From Struthio camelus (lineage: Eukaryota > Chordata > Aves > Struthioniformes > Struthionidae), in the NCBI RefSeq assembly GCF_040807025.1, contig NC_090946.1:5126001-5190000 (forward strand): a stretch of 64,000 nt of DNA. Direction: 5' to 3'. How positions within the stretch are numbered: position 1 is the first letter of the stretch; each line of letters starts with the position of its first letter. The notes below the pieces were generated by a model. It saw nothing but the letters and a program-made list of their open reading frames with translations. It made no database searches and was not told where the DNA came from. The position numbers and the translations under genes were made by a program. Below are positions 1 to 12,400 of this stretch, piece after piece.

Positions 1-1785
1 ATCCTGTACCATACAGGGGTGGATGGATGGAGCGGAGCAAATCCCTTGCCCTAACTCACCCCAACCACCCAGCTCAGTGCCTCTGTGTGCATGACATTTG
101 TCCCTCACTCCAACACCAGCAGCAGAGCGCAGGAGATGTGTCTACAAGCACTATTTATACTAGGGGTGTGGGGAAGCATAAGAGAGAAAACTGTGGTCTG
201 GAGTAACCTCCACCACCTCATCAATGCACACGGCTTCCTCCTTTGCTGCTCTGTGTTTGTCCTGCACCACAGGAAATGGGACGTGGATCTGGCTGTGCTT
301 TTCCCTGGGTCTTGGGATGTAGGTTGGGATCAGGGACCTTCCCATTTCCTCAGCATTTGGGGCTCTCCTGACACAAAAATCTGCACCACTGAGACACCCT
401 GGCTGAGTGAGTGTGTTCAGCTGTTAACCGAAAGGTTGGTGTTTCATGCCCACCCAGGGAGAGTCATACATTTGGGAAGGGATTTAGAGTGCAGTAGCGC
501 CTGACGCTCATGAGGCTGCCTGTCTTCCTGCCTGTCTGACACAGAGGGTTTTAGGGGCTCACAGTCAGCAGGAGATTGATACTGGGGAACATCAAGAAGA
601 GTGTCTCTCTTAAAATGCTGAGGTCCGACCTAGAGACCTTTCTAAGGACTGTCCATCCACCCTTGGTTTAGGTCTGACCCTGCTCCGGACACCCATCCTG
701 ACACCCTGAGCCCTCCCCTGTGTCCCTAGAGGAGTGGCTTCCCCCCCCCCCCCCCTGCAGAGGCGCATTGGGTTTAGTCTCAGACAGGTGCCATAGGGGT
801 TATGAGCAGAGAGCAGCTCAGAGAGGAAGTGCACGAACATGGGCAGCTCCTCTGGGCCCAGTACATGCTATGGAGGAGCCCTATCTACGGCCACCTGAGG
901 GAGGGGACCCAGTATTTTCAGGGGGAGAGGGGGTGCCGATGTCCCCAGATCCCTGGGAGGAGACTATTCCTTTTTGGAGGAAGTGGCTCCTTTCGCCTAC
1001 GCTTGTGCTTGCAGGCAGTGCTGCCCCCTGCCTGGACCTGGGTGCCCAGGTCTGACCCAAGCATCAGCCTCTTTGAGCCACACAACCTGCAGGTCCTGCA
1101 TTCATGCCTCAGTGAAGGCAGAAGCTCCACTTTTCGCTTTGATTTGAGGCTGATCATAAACACCCTCCCTTCAGCCATGGAGGCACCAGGATTTGGCTCC
1201 TTCCCTTCCCCAGCTCTTTTGCAGTTCCCAGTAAGAGAAAGCCCCAAGTGCCCAAGGCAAGGGTGAACCTCAAGTCAGATTCAGCTTTCAGAGGATTTAT
1301 CTAAACATTTAAACTAATCATGGTTCTGCTTTCCAAGGAAAACCCTGTAATTCATGCACTCACTGCGCAAATTATAATTAGGACCTGCAAACCAACTCTG
1401 TCTTTGCAGGAGGCTGTTACCCAAAAAGATGAGAAGTTCAGTGAAACCTTCCTGCTGACAGGACACCCCAGTTCACAGCAAGGCTCTGAGGGAAGGCTCA
1501 AGCCCAGCCAGGGGCTGGCAGAAACACCACCGCTCTCCGCTCGCTCGGTCAAGCTGTGTTAAAGTAAGGTGCCTTTGCTGTCCGTGTGATGGTGCCATTT
1601 GAATGTGCTTTTTTTCCTTCTGCCTGCTGCTTCGTAACATTTGTCTCAACAAGCATTAAGTTCTGTTTTTTCTTTCTTTTTTTTTTTTCCTCTGACTTTT
1701 GCAAGAACTGGAACATAAGAGTTTGCGGGGAGAACAGACTGAGTAGCTGGGCCTCTGGAGGAACAAGCAGCCAGCAGGGAGCCTG
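1..1785. other. Intergenic, no recognised gene
   Basis: No family was recognised on either strand. There is a run of about 15 C at 741-755 and a T-rich stretch near 1665-1690. Open frames around 720-1266 overlap in two plus-strand frames, lack a recognised domain and have no clear splice context. IRF7 lies on this side of CDHR5 in mammals, but no DNA-binding-domain exon of it was seen. Confidence 0.5.
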
Positions 1786-1789
1786 GCAC

Positions 1790-3060
1790 ATAAGTGGTGC
1801 CCTGATGGAGAGGATGGGATTTCAAATGTGCGCCAATGGAGGGAAGTGGGAGCACCAACAGCCAGAAATGGTTTGCAGGCTGTGGGCGCCTGGCTTCAAA
1901 CAGCATGCCAAAGCATAAAGCCAAAAAGTGCAGACAGCACACCAGCGGGGGGAAGGTGAAGCACCAGCAGATGAGTACAGATTGCCAATCGAGGGAGCTC
2001 GTAATTCAGTGTGCCGTCACAGGCACCCAGAAGCCCAGGCTGCACATCGGCAGAGAGAAGCTGGAGCGCCCGCAGTGTGCCAGTAGACAAGAATAGACCA
2101 CAAACAGCACGCCAGTGGGAGGAGATGGAGCAGCTATGTTTTGAACATGTCAGAAACCAAGAGGGCCTGAAATTTGGGCATCACACCAATGCGAGTGGCC
2201 AGGAGCACATACCACACTGGAGAGGTGGGGAGGATGAACAGTGTGCCACAGTGAGGGCCAGACTCTGAATAGTGCATAGCCTGGGCATGCAAAAGTAACC
2301 CACTGCACACAAACAGAGGGATGCAGGAGCAACATGCCAACAACAGGACCCCTTGGTGCACCATCACAGAGGATCCATATGCCAATGGAGCATGAATGTC
2401 ACCCCAGCTGAGAGAAAGGGGTCTGACCCTGAAAGGAAAGCTGGGGCACAGAAGATGAGCCAGCGAAGGAGACCCAGAAAGTCAACAGCTCAGCATTGGA
2501 GAGGAACGGATCTTGAACACAAGCCAGCAGAGGGAAGCCAAAGCATCAGTGACATGCCTGGAAGTGGGAAGATGGATCATATATTGAGGAAGATTGCAGC
2601 TCAAATGATGCACTGATGCAGGAGCCCAGGAGCAGAAAAGGTCACCAGCAGAGAGCAACAGAGCTTAAACAAGTCACCAGCAGGGAAAAGCTGAAGCTCC
2701 AGCAGTGCACCCCTGGAGAGGAGCAGGTCAGAAACCAAGAGATACCAGAGTTCAAAAAGGGCAACAGTGGAGGGAAGCCAGTGCACCAGCAGCATGTTGA
2801 GACAGGAATGGGTTACAAAAGCACATTAGAGGAAAGAGGGGCCCCCATAGCATGCCAATGGGGGAAGCTAGAATATGCAGTGACAGGAGAAGTTCATGAA
2901 GAGGGGAAGATCGCAACTCAAACAGCAAACCAGGGCATGTGGCCAGAAGCACAAACTGTGTGCTGGTGAAAGGAGCCATGGTGCCAGTGGATGCAGAAGG
3001 ATCCCAAACAGCACACCAACCATGGGAGGCCAGAGAGCCAAGTGAGGTGAACAGGTCACA
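1790..3060. repeat. Degenerate minisatellite, about 85-90 bp unit
   Basis: Purine-rich, imperfect tandem repeats. Recurring marks on the plus strand are CAGCACGCCAGTGGGAGG-like blocks followed by AAGCTGGAGCACCAGCAG-like blocks, for example near 1931, 2099, 2116, 2528, 2682, 2770, 2859 and 3002. The clearest neighbours (2682, 2770, 2859) are 88-89 bp apart. The copies are strongly diverged, so the array looks old. Open frames across it on both strands follow from the repeat composition and are not taken as genes. Confidence 0.6.
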
Positions 3061-3429
3061 AACTGAGGGAGCAACATGATTTTTTGCAAAAGACCTGCCT
3101 GCTTTCCTGCCATTTCTTCCCAAACTCTCTTTCTTCTGTTGGGAGCTCCAAACTCTGAGAACAAGCTCACACAGGCTTTTTCCCACCAGCTATGAGCCAA
3201 GGGGAGCCACTCTCTAGAGCACTCTTCAGACTGAGGCAGGTTATTACCTAGGGCTATCGGAAAATTGATAGGATGCCAAGGAAGAGATTAGGAGATTACA
3301 CAGGGTTTATGGTATGTTTAAGAGTGAAACCGAAGGCAGTGGAAAAGAGAAGGATTATGGTGGTTTGAGGAGGCAGAAGCACAGGAAAAAAGAGGAATAA
3401 GGGGAGGAAAGGGGCTGGTGACATGTAAA

Positions 3430-4270
3430 CAGGTTGCTGGTCAGTACTCTTGTCTGGCCATGCCCTGCATCTGATTACTGTCCTGTCTTCTCATTAAACT
3501 CCATTTCTATTTGCCTGGGTGAGGGGGACTCTCTATTCCCTGTGCATATGTGTGTATCGAGGTCTAAGTGCCAGCAAGTGACGTCAGACTCCAGGTCACA
3601 GGGGCCAGTATGTCTGCAGTGCCAGCAACTGGAGTTAGGGTATGTGTGTCAGTGTGCCATCACAAGTGACTATCAGGCTGGACTAGCCTGAGAGTAAGTC
3701 AAGTGCCTTGGATCTGGGGATCCATTGGGAGACCCATCTGCAAGGGCGGGTGTATCTGTGCAGGAGGCAACTAGGGAGAGTGAGGATCCAGGGCCAGCTA
3801 TCCACAACATACCTGTGGGGTGCATGCATGCATGCATGTGTGTGTGTGTGTGTGTGTGTGTGAGTGAGGGGGTCTGCACCAGTAGCTCCCTCGGGGGCTC
3901 ATATATCTAGGTGCCAGCAGCTGTGGAGACCGGAGATCCAGGCAGCAGCTACTGGGAATACTGAATACCTAAGCCCAGCTACTGGAGGGATCCACATTGT
4001 ATGAATGTATACATATAGATATGCCACTAATGGACCCACCTGCTGATCAGCCAGTGAGGGGAATGGAGTGAGGCTGTTGGCGCCGTTTGTTTTTGTGTGA
4101 GCGCTGAGTGTGTCGCTCTGCGAGGCAGACTGTGTGTGTGTACCGTATATGTGTGTTTGTGCGTGTGCCTATTGGGAGTACACGCTCAGCCTTGCTACCG
4201 GTTGGACCTGGGGACATGGAGCTGTAGCAGCCTTGTCTCCATTGGACTAATGGATTTGGCAACCCCTAAC
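3430..4270. repeat. GT-rich imperfect repeat block
   Basis: Recurrent motifs of the type GTGCCAGCAGCTGGAG, GGATCCA and TGTGTGTG alternate here (near 3567, 3620, 3715, 3910, 3979). A (TGCA)n(GT)n microsatellite sits at 3819-3862. A related sequence lies at 29658-29757, with the shared word GACTAGCCTGAG and a CCAGCTACT...GATCC...TGTGTG series, so this is probably a dispersed repeat family. I cannot name the family. Confidence 0.5.
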
Positions 4271-5991
4271 ACACACAGCCCCAGGCTTTCAGGGAAAAGT
4301 AGCTGCTTTTACCTGGCATCAGTACCCAAAGCAGGTCCCCATCCTCACTCACTCTGCCCCCAGCTCCCTGTCTGGCCCCAGCCCACTGCCAATTGCCTGG
4401 CTGCAGCACAGCCACAGCACAGCAACTACCCCCAGCAACCCTGTGGACTCTGATGGGAAAGTCCCTTCCATGGACCCCAGTCGAAGATCCCTTGGGAAAT
4501 ACAGAGATTAGGGGAAGATGGGGAACAGATGCTGGAAAGCATCTTACAGCCAGGTAATTGGTGAGCAGATGGCCTGTTGGGGACACAGCCATCAGTGACC
4601 TGCTGCAGAGCCCTAAGCAGAGCTTGCAGGTGAGGCAGGACAAACAGACCACAAGTGACACCTGATCCTTGCCATTGGCTTTGGCTCCTTCTTTCCAGGT
4701 ACTGATAGCGCTGGCAAACCTCTCCGAAAATGCTGAGGCTTGAAGTTGTTGGGCCATCGGAGCCTCGTCCAAGCCTCCTGTCATGCAAGTCTAGTCCCTT
4801 CAGATAACCCAGGGCTGCAGGCAGGTTCCCCCTTGTCCCCAATCCCTCTCCTCTAAAGAAATGCTGGGCTTCCTGTGCTGTCTGCATGGTCTTCCATCTC
4901 ACCTGTCAGGCCACACGTTGCCGTCTCCTCCCGCTCTGCACAACCCAGCAGGCAGATGGAAACAGAAGACATGTTATAGCTTCCCATCGAGGATGTAGCT
5001 GCCATCTTCCCCAGCCAGTCTTTGGGGCTTGCGGTGTGTGATATGCTGCCTGCCCTGTTCCTCAGGCTTGTATCAGCTCAATACCATATCAATAAATAGC
5101 CTAAATGTAACCAAGTGACCTTCCTGGCAGCAATGTGGTAGGCGGCACATCAAACGCTGTCCTGCTGCCCTTCCACCTCTCCATCAGAAGGAATCAGAGG
5201 AATTGCCTTCTGCTGGAAACTGTTTAGTTCTGTCATTGCTCACAAGTATCACAAAACAGTATTCTGAACAGGCAAAAAAAAAAAAAAAAGAATTTTTCCC
5301 CAGGTTTGTAGAAAGAGGAGTCGGAGAAGGCAGTCCGCAGGAGAATGGCCTCCAAATGTAAAAGCGAGATGGAGGTTGGGCCTACAGTAATCCCAAAGCT
5401 AACAAAATGCTACAGGGAATGAGGAGGGGAACAGTAGCTGCTTGTCTGGGGAGACTGCTAGGAAAATAGCTTGGGTTACTTTTGTAAGGATGGGGAGAAA
5501 AGGGACCCTTTTCTTGGCACATTTGGGAAGGGGATTTTCTCAACCTGCTGCCACCCATGGCTGCTGCTCCACTGAGGATTGCTGCTAAAGCCAGGGCATT
5601 CACTGCTGCAGTGGGAATTGGTTAAATGCCATCGCAGAGCCCACCATCCCAGCTCTTGCAGATGCCTTATGCTTCCAGTGTGAAGACGATGCATCCTACG
5701 AGCCTATCCCCAGGCTGACGTGAGAGCAGCAGTTACAGCTGTGGGCAAATGCTTAGCTTGGCATCAAGCCCTCCAGACCCAGAGCACCTCTGTAGCTCTG
5801 CAGTTGCAGTCCCCGCAGTCCCCATGCATGCAATCCTCCATCACTGGTGTCCACAACTGCTCTTCCCGCACCCAGATACATGGAGGAGCATCTTCCCCAC
5901 CCTGGACTTTGTGGGCCTAGGTTTGCCCAGCTTTGAGCAAGGTGATTTCTGCTCCAGCACACTTAGGAGGTGGCTTTAAGGGAATTGTGCA

Positions 5992-6071
<80 letters not shown>

Positions 6072-8069
6072 AGTCCCTTCATCACCATGGTGGTGTCATG
6101 TTTGGTGACGGCTGGCAGGACGAAATTCATTGTACTGCTATAGATACCAGACTTGACATAACAGAGCTGTGGATAAAAATAACTGGGTTATGATAAATGC
6201 TGGTCCCAGTTGCAGAAAACTGAGGCAAAGAGGCTGCTGAGCACCAGGTTGCTTTTATCTGCACTTTGCTCCCTCTCACATACATCCTCTATCCTTCCAG
6301 TCTCTTCCCACACCCATGTGGGTTAGGAAAACACAGCAATGTGTCTGTTCCCTTTGCCCGCCTGGCGGAGTGCTCAGTCTTGCATTAGTGTAACCTCTGT
6401 TTCTCGATTCAGTCTTCTGCTTGGCTTCAACAGAGATCATCCCTTGTTCCATGCAAGCTAGGTTAAGTCAAGCACAGAGCTGGGGCACAATCCTGCACTG
6501 GCTAGAGTGATCCCTCGAGGAGTGCCCAGCACCACTGCACACAGCACTGTCACAACTGCCAGTTCTTGGTGCACAACAAGACAGTGGCTTGTGTGTTTGG
6601 ACCTTTAGCCAGACAAATTTAAGAAAGTTCTCACAGTCTCATGGGAAATGCCTGCGTGGGATCATCCTGAGCTACCACAGGAACTGTGCTTATACAACAA
6701 ACACAGGGCTCACTCCCCACCCTCTATTATCAGACAAACTGCACTTGTAATTACTGAGAAAATAGCTTTATTGCAGAAATGAGGAAAGCTTTCCACATCT
6801 AAATCTCCACCTTCAGCAAAAGCGCAGCTTCTGAGGTCTGCGTAGCAAGGGCATTCTCCACAGAGAAAGGACAGTAGAGCTCAACACTAGCAACACCAGG
6901 AAGGGGAGATCTACGGAAAAAAAACATAGGCTGGGAGGATCTAAGGCATCCTTGGAACCAGCTGTCCTGCGCTTTGATGTGTATTTGGATCCCACCAACT
7001 ATATTTTGGTTTCACTCTCTCAGGGGTTTATCAGGAGTAATCCCAAGCAATGTGGAGCTTGACTTCTAGGGCAAGGGCAATAATTTTTATTACTGCTGCT
7101 TCTGTAGTGGGAGGCTTACCTTGCTGCAGTCCTGTGCTGTTGTGCTAAGCTGAGCAAATAAGATAAACACTAGTGACCCAGGCTCCTTCTGATGCATCCT
7201 TGTCTTGGACATTCCTGAGTTTTTTTTATTGAAAATTGGGCACTCAGCAGCCCTTGTCAGCACTGTAGTTAGCCTCAAAATAGGAAAACTAGAAGCAGCA
7301 CAGATTTTGTGCTGATAGACCATAGCGTGCAAATGCACACAGCCATAGTCTTGGCCAGTGGAAATCAGTCTCGCTTTTGGTTGCCGGTGGGGGGGCAATT
7401 GGTTGACAACAGGTGTAAATCTGGACTAGAGCATCACTTGCTTTACTCTCCATGCTGTCTGGAAGTGGCGTGCCCACTTTGCTGACTTGGGGCTTGATAG
7501 TGGGACCATAATTGAAAATAAGATTGCTGAAGGATGAGGGAGGAGGGGGTCAGTCAAGCTATGGTGCTATGATCCTACGAAGTCAATCTGGAGGCCAGCA
7601 GGCTTCCTCCTAGCCAAGGCAAGCACAGCAGAGCTGACTTGCCCTTGATGAACCACCTCCGCTCTCAGGCTTCAGCTCAGCTCTAGGTGAAGCTCAGAAG
7701 ACAGTATTTCACTGGCAAAAGAGCCTGCTAGGCTCCTCATGAGTGGAGCAAGGTGGGAATGCAAAGGGATTGGTGTCCACATCAAGTGAGGGGCAATGAA
7801 ATGGCAATGACATCCAGCACTTGGAGGCAATGCTGACCTCCACCTTCAGTGGCAATGATAACGGGACATCTTGGACCCTGTCGGACATGGAGGACAACGG
7901 GTTCCCTGCTGAGCCACATCCAACAACCCCTGGAATGACCCCCATTGCTGCCAGAAGCCCAGAGAGCTGGAAACGCCCCTGGCATTTTGTAGGCAAGTCT
8001 TGACAGGAGCCCTTTGTTCCCCCAACAGGCAGGAATCAAATAGCCCAAGAAATACAAGACAATTAGTAG
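4271..8069. other. Intergenic, no recognised gene
   Basis: Apart from the (GT)n tract at 5995-6069 and a short A run near 5275, nothing was recognised. A minus-strand AATAAA (TTTATT at about 6768) could be a distal polyadenylation signal, but no exon was tied to it. Confidence 0.45.
5995..6069. repeat. (GT)n microsatellite, about 37 units
   Basis: An uninterrupted GT tract of about 75 bases, preceded by GTGCATGC. It is the longest perfect dinucleotide repeat in the window and likely to be length-polymorphic. Confidence 0.97.
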
Positions 8070-8075
8070 TTTAAT
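8070..8075 (-). terminator. Candidate CDHR5 polyadenylation signal (ATTAAA)
   Basis: The plus strand reads TTTAAT, so the minus strand reads ATTAAA, followed by T/G-rich sequence. It is the first canonical or near-canonical signal downstream of the CDHR5 stop and would give a 3' untranslated region of about 0.75 kb. No transcript evidence is available. Confidence 0.4.
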
Positions 8076-8837
8076 GGCATAGAAGAACAACTGATAAAAT
8101 CCTCCAGTGAAAAAACATGTGATCAGTCCTTGCTTATCAGTGACGCAGGAAACAGCAGCTCCTGAGCACATAAACACCTTGGTGGCAGGATGGGAACCAG
8201 GGGCAGTGCTCCTGCAGCTTCTGCTCCAGTTGGCTGTCACACGAGCCGCTTGTGCTGGGAGCATGGGCTCTGGCACGGCTGAGAGCAGAGCTCAGACTTG
8301 CAGGAGCTCCTGGATGCAGTCCTATGAGCACCTGCAAGGCCAGGATGGCCTGTGCTGCTTTTAGCCCCAGCAGCTGGTTTTAACCTGTAACACCCTAAAG
8401 GGAACAGCCAAGCAGTCAATGCTGGCTAATTCACCCACCAAGAGATTAATACTGGGTTGCCGTGAATAACCTGCAATTAGGAGCTGAGCTAACTGCTTCG
8501 AAATCAGTTCAGCTATGTCTCCACTGTTCCTGCAGCCGGTATGGGAAATGCAATGGGAAGGGAACCCAAGTGGGAATAGGCAGTAGGGTGAAGAGATGCA
8601 AGATATGCCCCTCCCACCCCAGAAGTCCTAAGTGATATTTCAAGGTATCACTAGGAGTTTAAATTTAAGCTGCAGACTTAAAGCTGGAGGGCTGTAATCT
8701 CTGCTTTCAGACAGGCAAGGCAGGTGCCTTTGTCCTCTTGCAGACCAGTTTTTCTCCCGAGCAGAGAGGTGGGCTCTGCCTTGGCAAAGTGGCTGAGATT
8801 ATGCCATGTTTTTTGGGTGGGCGCAATCTTATTTCCA

Positions 8838-9422
8838 TTATAAAAATTCACTGTCGTCTTCTGCTGCTGTGCCCTTGCCAGACATGTTGACTTTCACTTC
8901 CACACCTGGGAGGGGTTGGCTCTCCAGGGCAAAGGACAACCCAGGCCCTCCATGGTGACTGTCCTCATTATAATCTCCTTTCTCTTCCTCATTTTCCTCC
9001 AGGTCTTGGTCACTGTCTTCATCATCATCTGCTGCTGCATTGTCCTCAATCACTTCAACCCCATCTCCAGCATCTGGTTCCACATCACTCTTAAACCACA
9101 CAGCTTTGTAGCCATTGTCTTCCAGGTTCCTGTCTGTCTTTAGGATAGACTTCACCTCTTTCTCATGGTCATTCTCTTCTTCCACTTCCTCCTCCTTGTC
9201 CTCTGGGTCAAAGGTGATGGTGGAAGCTGTGGAAGCCGTTGGGAGGCCATCAGCTTCTCTTGCCTTGGAAGAAGGTGAGGGAAGTGATGGCTGCTCTAGC
9301 TCAGATGTCATTGACCGAACACTGCCATTTTCTGCTGTCTCATGCTGTTTGGCACTCACATCTGGGTATTCATCTTCCTTGTAAGCTTGGTTCTGGTAAT
9401 CTCTAGGGAGGTTTTTGGAGAA
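8838..9422 (-). CDS. CDHR5: CDHR5 exon 14 (cytoplasmic tail, stop)
   Basis: 194 codons plus TAA. The acceptor is TCCTCCTGCAG. The tail is rich in Asp, Glu and Ser, with EEEVEEEN-type and DDDEDSDQDLEENEEE blocks, and ends EDDSEFL. The final E-F-L resembles a class III PDZ ligand rather than a class I one. That reading is an inference. Confidence 0.93.
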   Translation of the reverse strand, partial: FSKNLPRDYQNQAYKEDEYPDVSAKQHETAENGSVRSMTSELEQPSLPSPSSKAREADGLPTASTASTITFDPEDKEEEVEEENDHEKEVKSILKTDRNLEDNGYKAVWFKSDVEPDAGDGVEVIEDNAAADDDEDSDQDLEENEEEKGDYNEDSHHGGPGLSFALESQPLPGVEVKVNMSGKGTAAEDDSEFL

Positions 9423-12400
9423 CTGCAGGAGGAGAGACACCTTGTGATTGTAGTGAAAGGAAAAGAAATGGGGGAAAAAAAAAACAAGGGGAGCTAAAGT
9501 GACTGGGCTGGTCTTCGTCTAATATACACCAGCAAGGCCTTGTTGATGGTGGCAGAGGTACATTCACTTGTAGCAAGTGAGGACCATGCTGCTTGCAAGA
9601 CCCAGAACAGATTTTCTTTCTGTCAGCAACTTTAATTTTTCCTCGTGTATTTTTTAAACTCCCTTTCTATAATGAAAATTGAAAAATCTAACAACAGCCT
9701 TTCCCTGCCAGCCTTGAATGATGCCGTCCCTTCCTTGCAGGTAGATGAAGGTGTGGCAGATTTAGGGAGTCCAGTAAATAAACTTAACAGCTTCTCTGCT
9801 ACGGTCCTCCCATTCTCTGTTCATCGGGAGAAAATCAATTTCAAAATTACTCTAAAGCCCAGATAGCATGGAGAATTATTGGGGCAACTGGTGATGGAAG
9901 CATTATTATTGTCGATCTATGTCTACTGGAACAGTTCCTGCATTTTAGATGTTCAAGAGTGATTGCTGGGACCGATTTGTTCTCGTTGTAACTATGACTT
10001 GGCCAATACTTTCCATCAGAAAAGTCTGCACTAACTGCTTGAGATGCAGGTGCGCACTGGAGGGCAACCAGTCCCTGGGAGACGAGGGACCTCCATTAGG
10101 AGTTTTTTCCCACCATTTGCAATTCTAGTGCTCCTTCCATCCCAGGCGTGCTCCTTACAGCTGCACATAAACTCAGCCATATACAGTGCTCCCGGTCAGA
10201 AAGATTCAGCTTCTTTTTGAGTTTAGAGCTAACTGAGGCCTGGAAAAGATTAGGCTCCCCAGAAAAGCTAATTTTTATTGACTCCATTTCTGGATCCTTT
10301 CAGATAAGCATGGGCATATTTTCTAGGAGGGCTGAGCACCAGCAACTTTTACTGATTCATATCCGTTCATTTGAGGTATAACCATTATTTAGGAGCACTG
10401 TCAGTAGAGTCTAGGCCTTGCAGAGACCCATCCTAAGGCAGAGGCAAACATCTGGTCAGGTATGATTCATCAACTTTGCACAAACGTATAGAGCATTTGG
10501 AGAGCTCATCCGTACTTTAACCCTCCTCAGACCCCACTTCTTACCTCTAAGAAAGTCTTAAAGTGAGTCAGGTACAAACAAAGCACTTACTTACCTTTTT
10601 TCTTGCCAGATACTTGACTGGTTTTCCACACTGTTTGTATATCATCAGTCCAAGGAAGATTAAAGCAATTAATAGTGGTGCTGCTAAAGTACCACCTAAG
10701 ACACCCATATCCCGTGCAGTGTATCTCTTATCAGAGGAGGATTCAGCTACAAGAAAGAAAGCCAGTGTTACAAAGTCTAAAAATGCCAGTTAGCTTTTTA
10801 GCACAGCACTTCACTGTGGGAGAAAGTGCCAACCAATTTCTGAAGGGCACAGAACCATCTAGTGCTGCAGAGTGTAACAGTGACAAATTTAATGTCACAG
10901 AAGGCTATCCTGAAAGCAGAGGGTTTTTTCTTAAGGTCATCACTCAAAGAATATTGTTTCTTCTACTAAGTTACATATAAAACCATATGGAAATAGCATT
11001 CATTTACAGGGCAGTGCTTTTTACCCCATCACACCTGTATTCTTAACTTTGTGATTTAGCTAAATGAATAAATACACGACTGTATTAGGCAAGCAGGTGT
11101 TACGGGGAGTAGAGCTTGGTGGATCTTGCCTGTACCTGCTTCATCTATTGCCACCAGCATGCAAAAATGAGATATTCACATTAAAATAGGGAAAGAAATA
11201 GGAAAAGAATAGGACTGTGCTCCTGGGAGGGGAGGAATTGACACTGGCATCAATATGAACAGCCAAGGCAGGTCTGACTTCCTTATGTATTCGTAGATGA
11301 GAGTGCTGTAATATAACTCTGTTATGATGATAAAGGCATATAATAGATATAGCAGTGGCATTTAAAGAGGCATATAAAGATAATAGCAGTGATCCTTAGG
11401 GTGAAACAGCTGTGAATTGCAAAAGAAAAGGGTTACGTCATGATGATGCTCATCAGAAGGTTTTTTGTGGACTTTATCTTTGTAATTGCTCTCTAGAAAC
11501 TGATTCTTGTACCCTAACTAGAACTGTCAGGCCCTTTTGGGACATGGGAAAGTGCCTTTCCTTCCCAGGAGGGGGCAAGGCATCGCAGAGCTACCCAGGA
11601 GCTGTATTTATTGCTACAGAGTAAGTGGAACGGCTCCAACAGGAGCGACTGATGGACTGGCAGCAGCTGGCCCTCCCTGGCTGTAGGAGAAGGGCAGCAC
11701 CCAGGCAGGAGCCAGGAGACACTCAGCACCGTCTGATCTCAATGAAATTGACGGTCCTTCATCTCCAGGCAACCCAACAAAGAAATCTCTTGGCTTCTTC
11801 TGCAGAAGTGAAAAGCATTAGAAGGTCCACAGGACAAGAAGAACCCTTTCCTGCCCTTTTTATAGCTGTGATAGTATATACCAGCTTCCTTAAAGAGCAG
11901 GTTATGCTTTCTGCAATTGGTCAGTACAAAAACATCTTTATGGAGATCAACGCTATAGCTGAGAGGCAGTAACTAACTTCCTCAGGGTCAATCAATCAGC
12001 TTTGTGTGCTGTTGTCAGTGGCATTCTTTATTTATAAGTTTTCCAGCTTCATTTTGTACTGTTAATTCATCTCTTGAAAGTGTAATGATCAATGAAACAT
12101 GTTTTTGTTCTTCTGCTGACCTATTTATAACAATGGACTTTGAGTATTTTCTCCTCATTTGACTGCTCCCTTGGTTTATCATTAATATGTCGGTGAGAGT
12201 TTGGACAGTCACTGAAGTTTTACTTCTTAATCATGTCTCAGAAGGAGCCACAGCCCACTGCACTGATGTGAAACTCCACCACCCTTAACTCCTCCTGTCC
12301 TGTGCAGTACACGGTGCCTCCATTAAAGCTAGCTCAACCTGGGGGAAACTCATGTTGAGATCAAATTGGACTGGCTCTGGCACCGATGTCCCAGAAGCCA

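Noticed and set aside
1-8000. IRF7 exons expected left of CDHR5
   Set aside because: No Trp-rich DNA-binding domain or association-domain sequence was found; open frames here do not resemble it.
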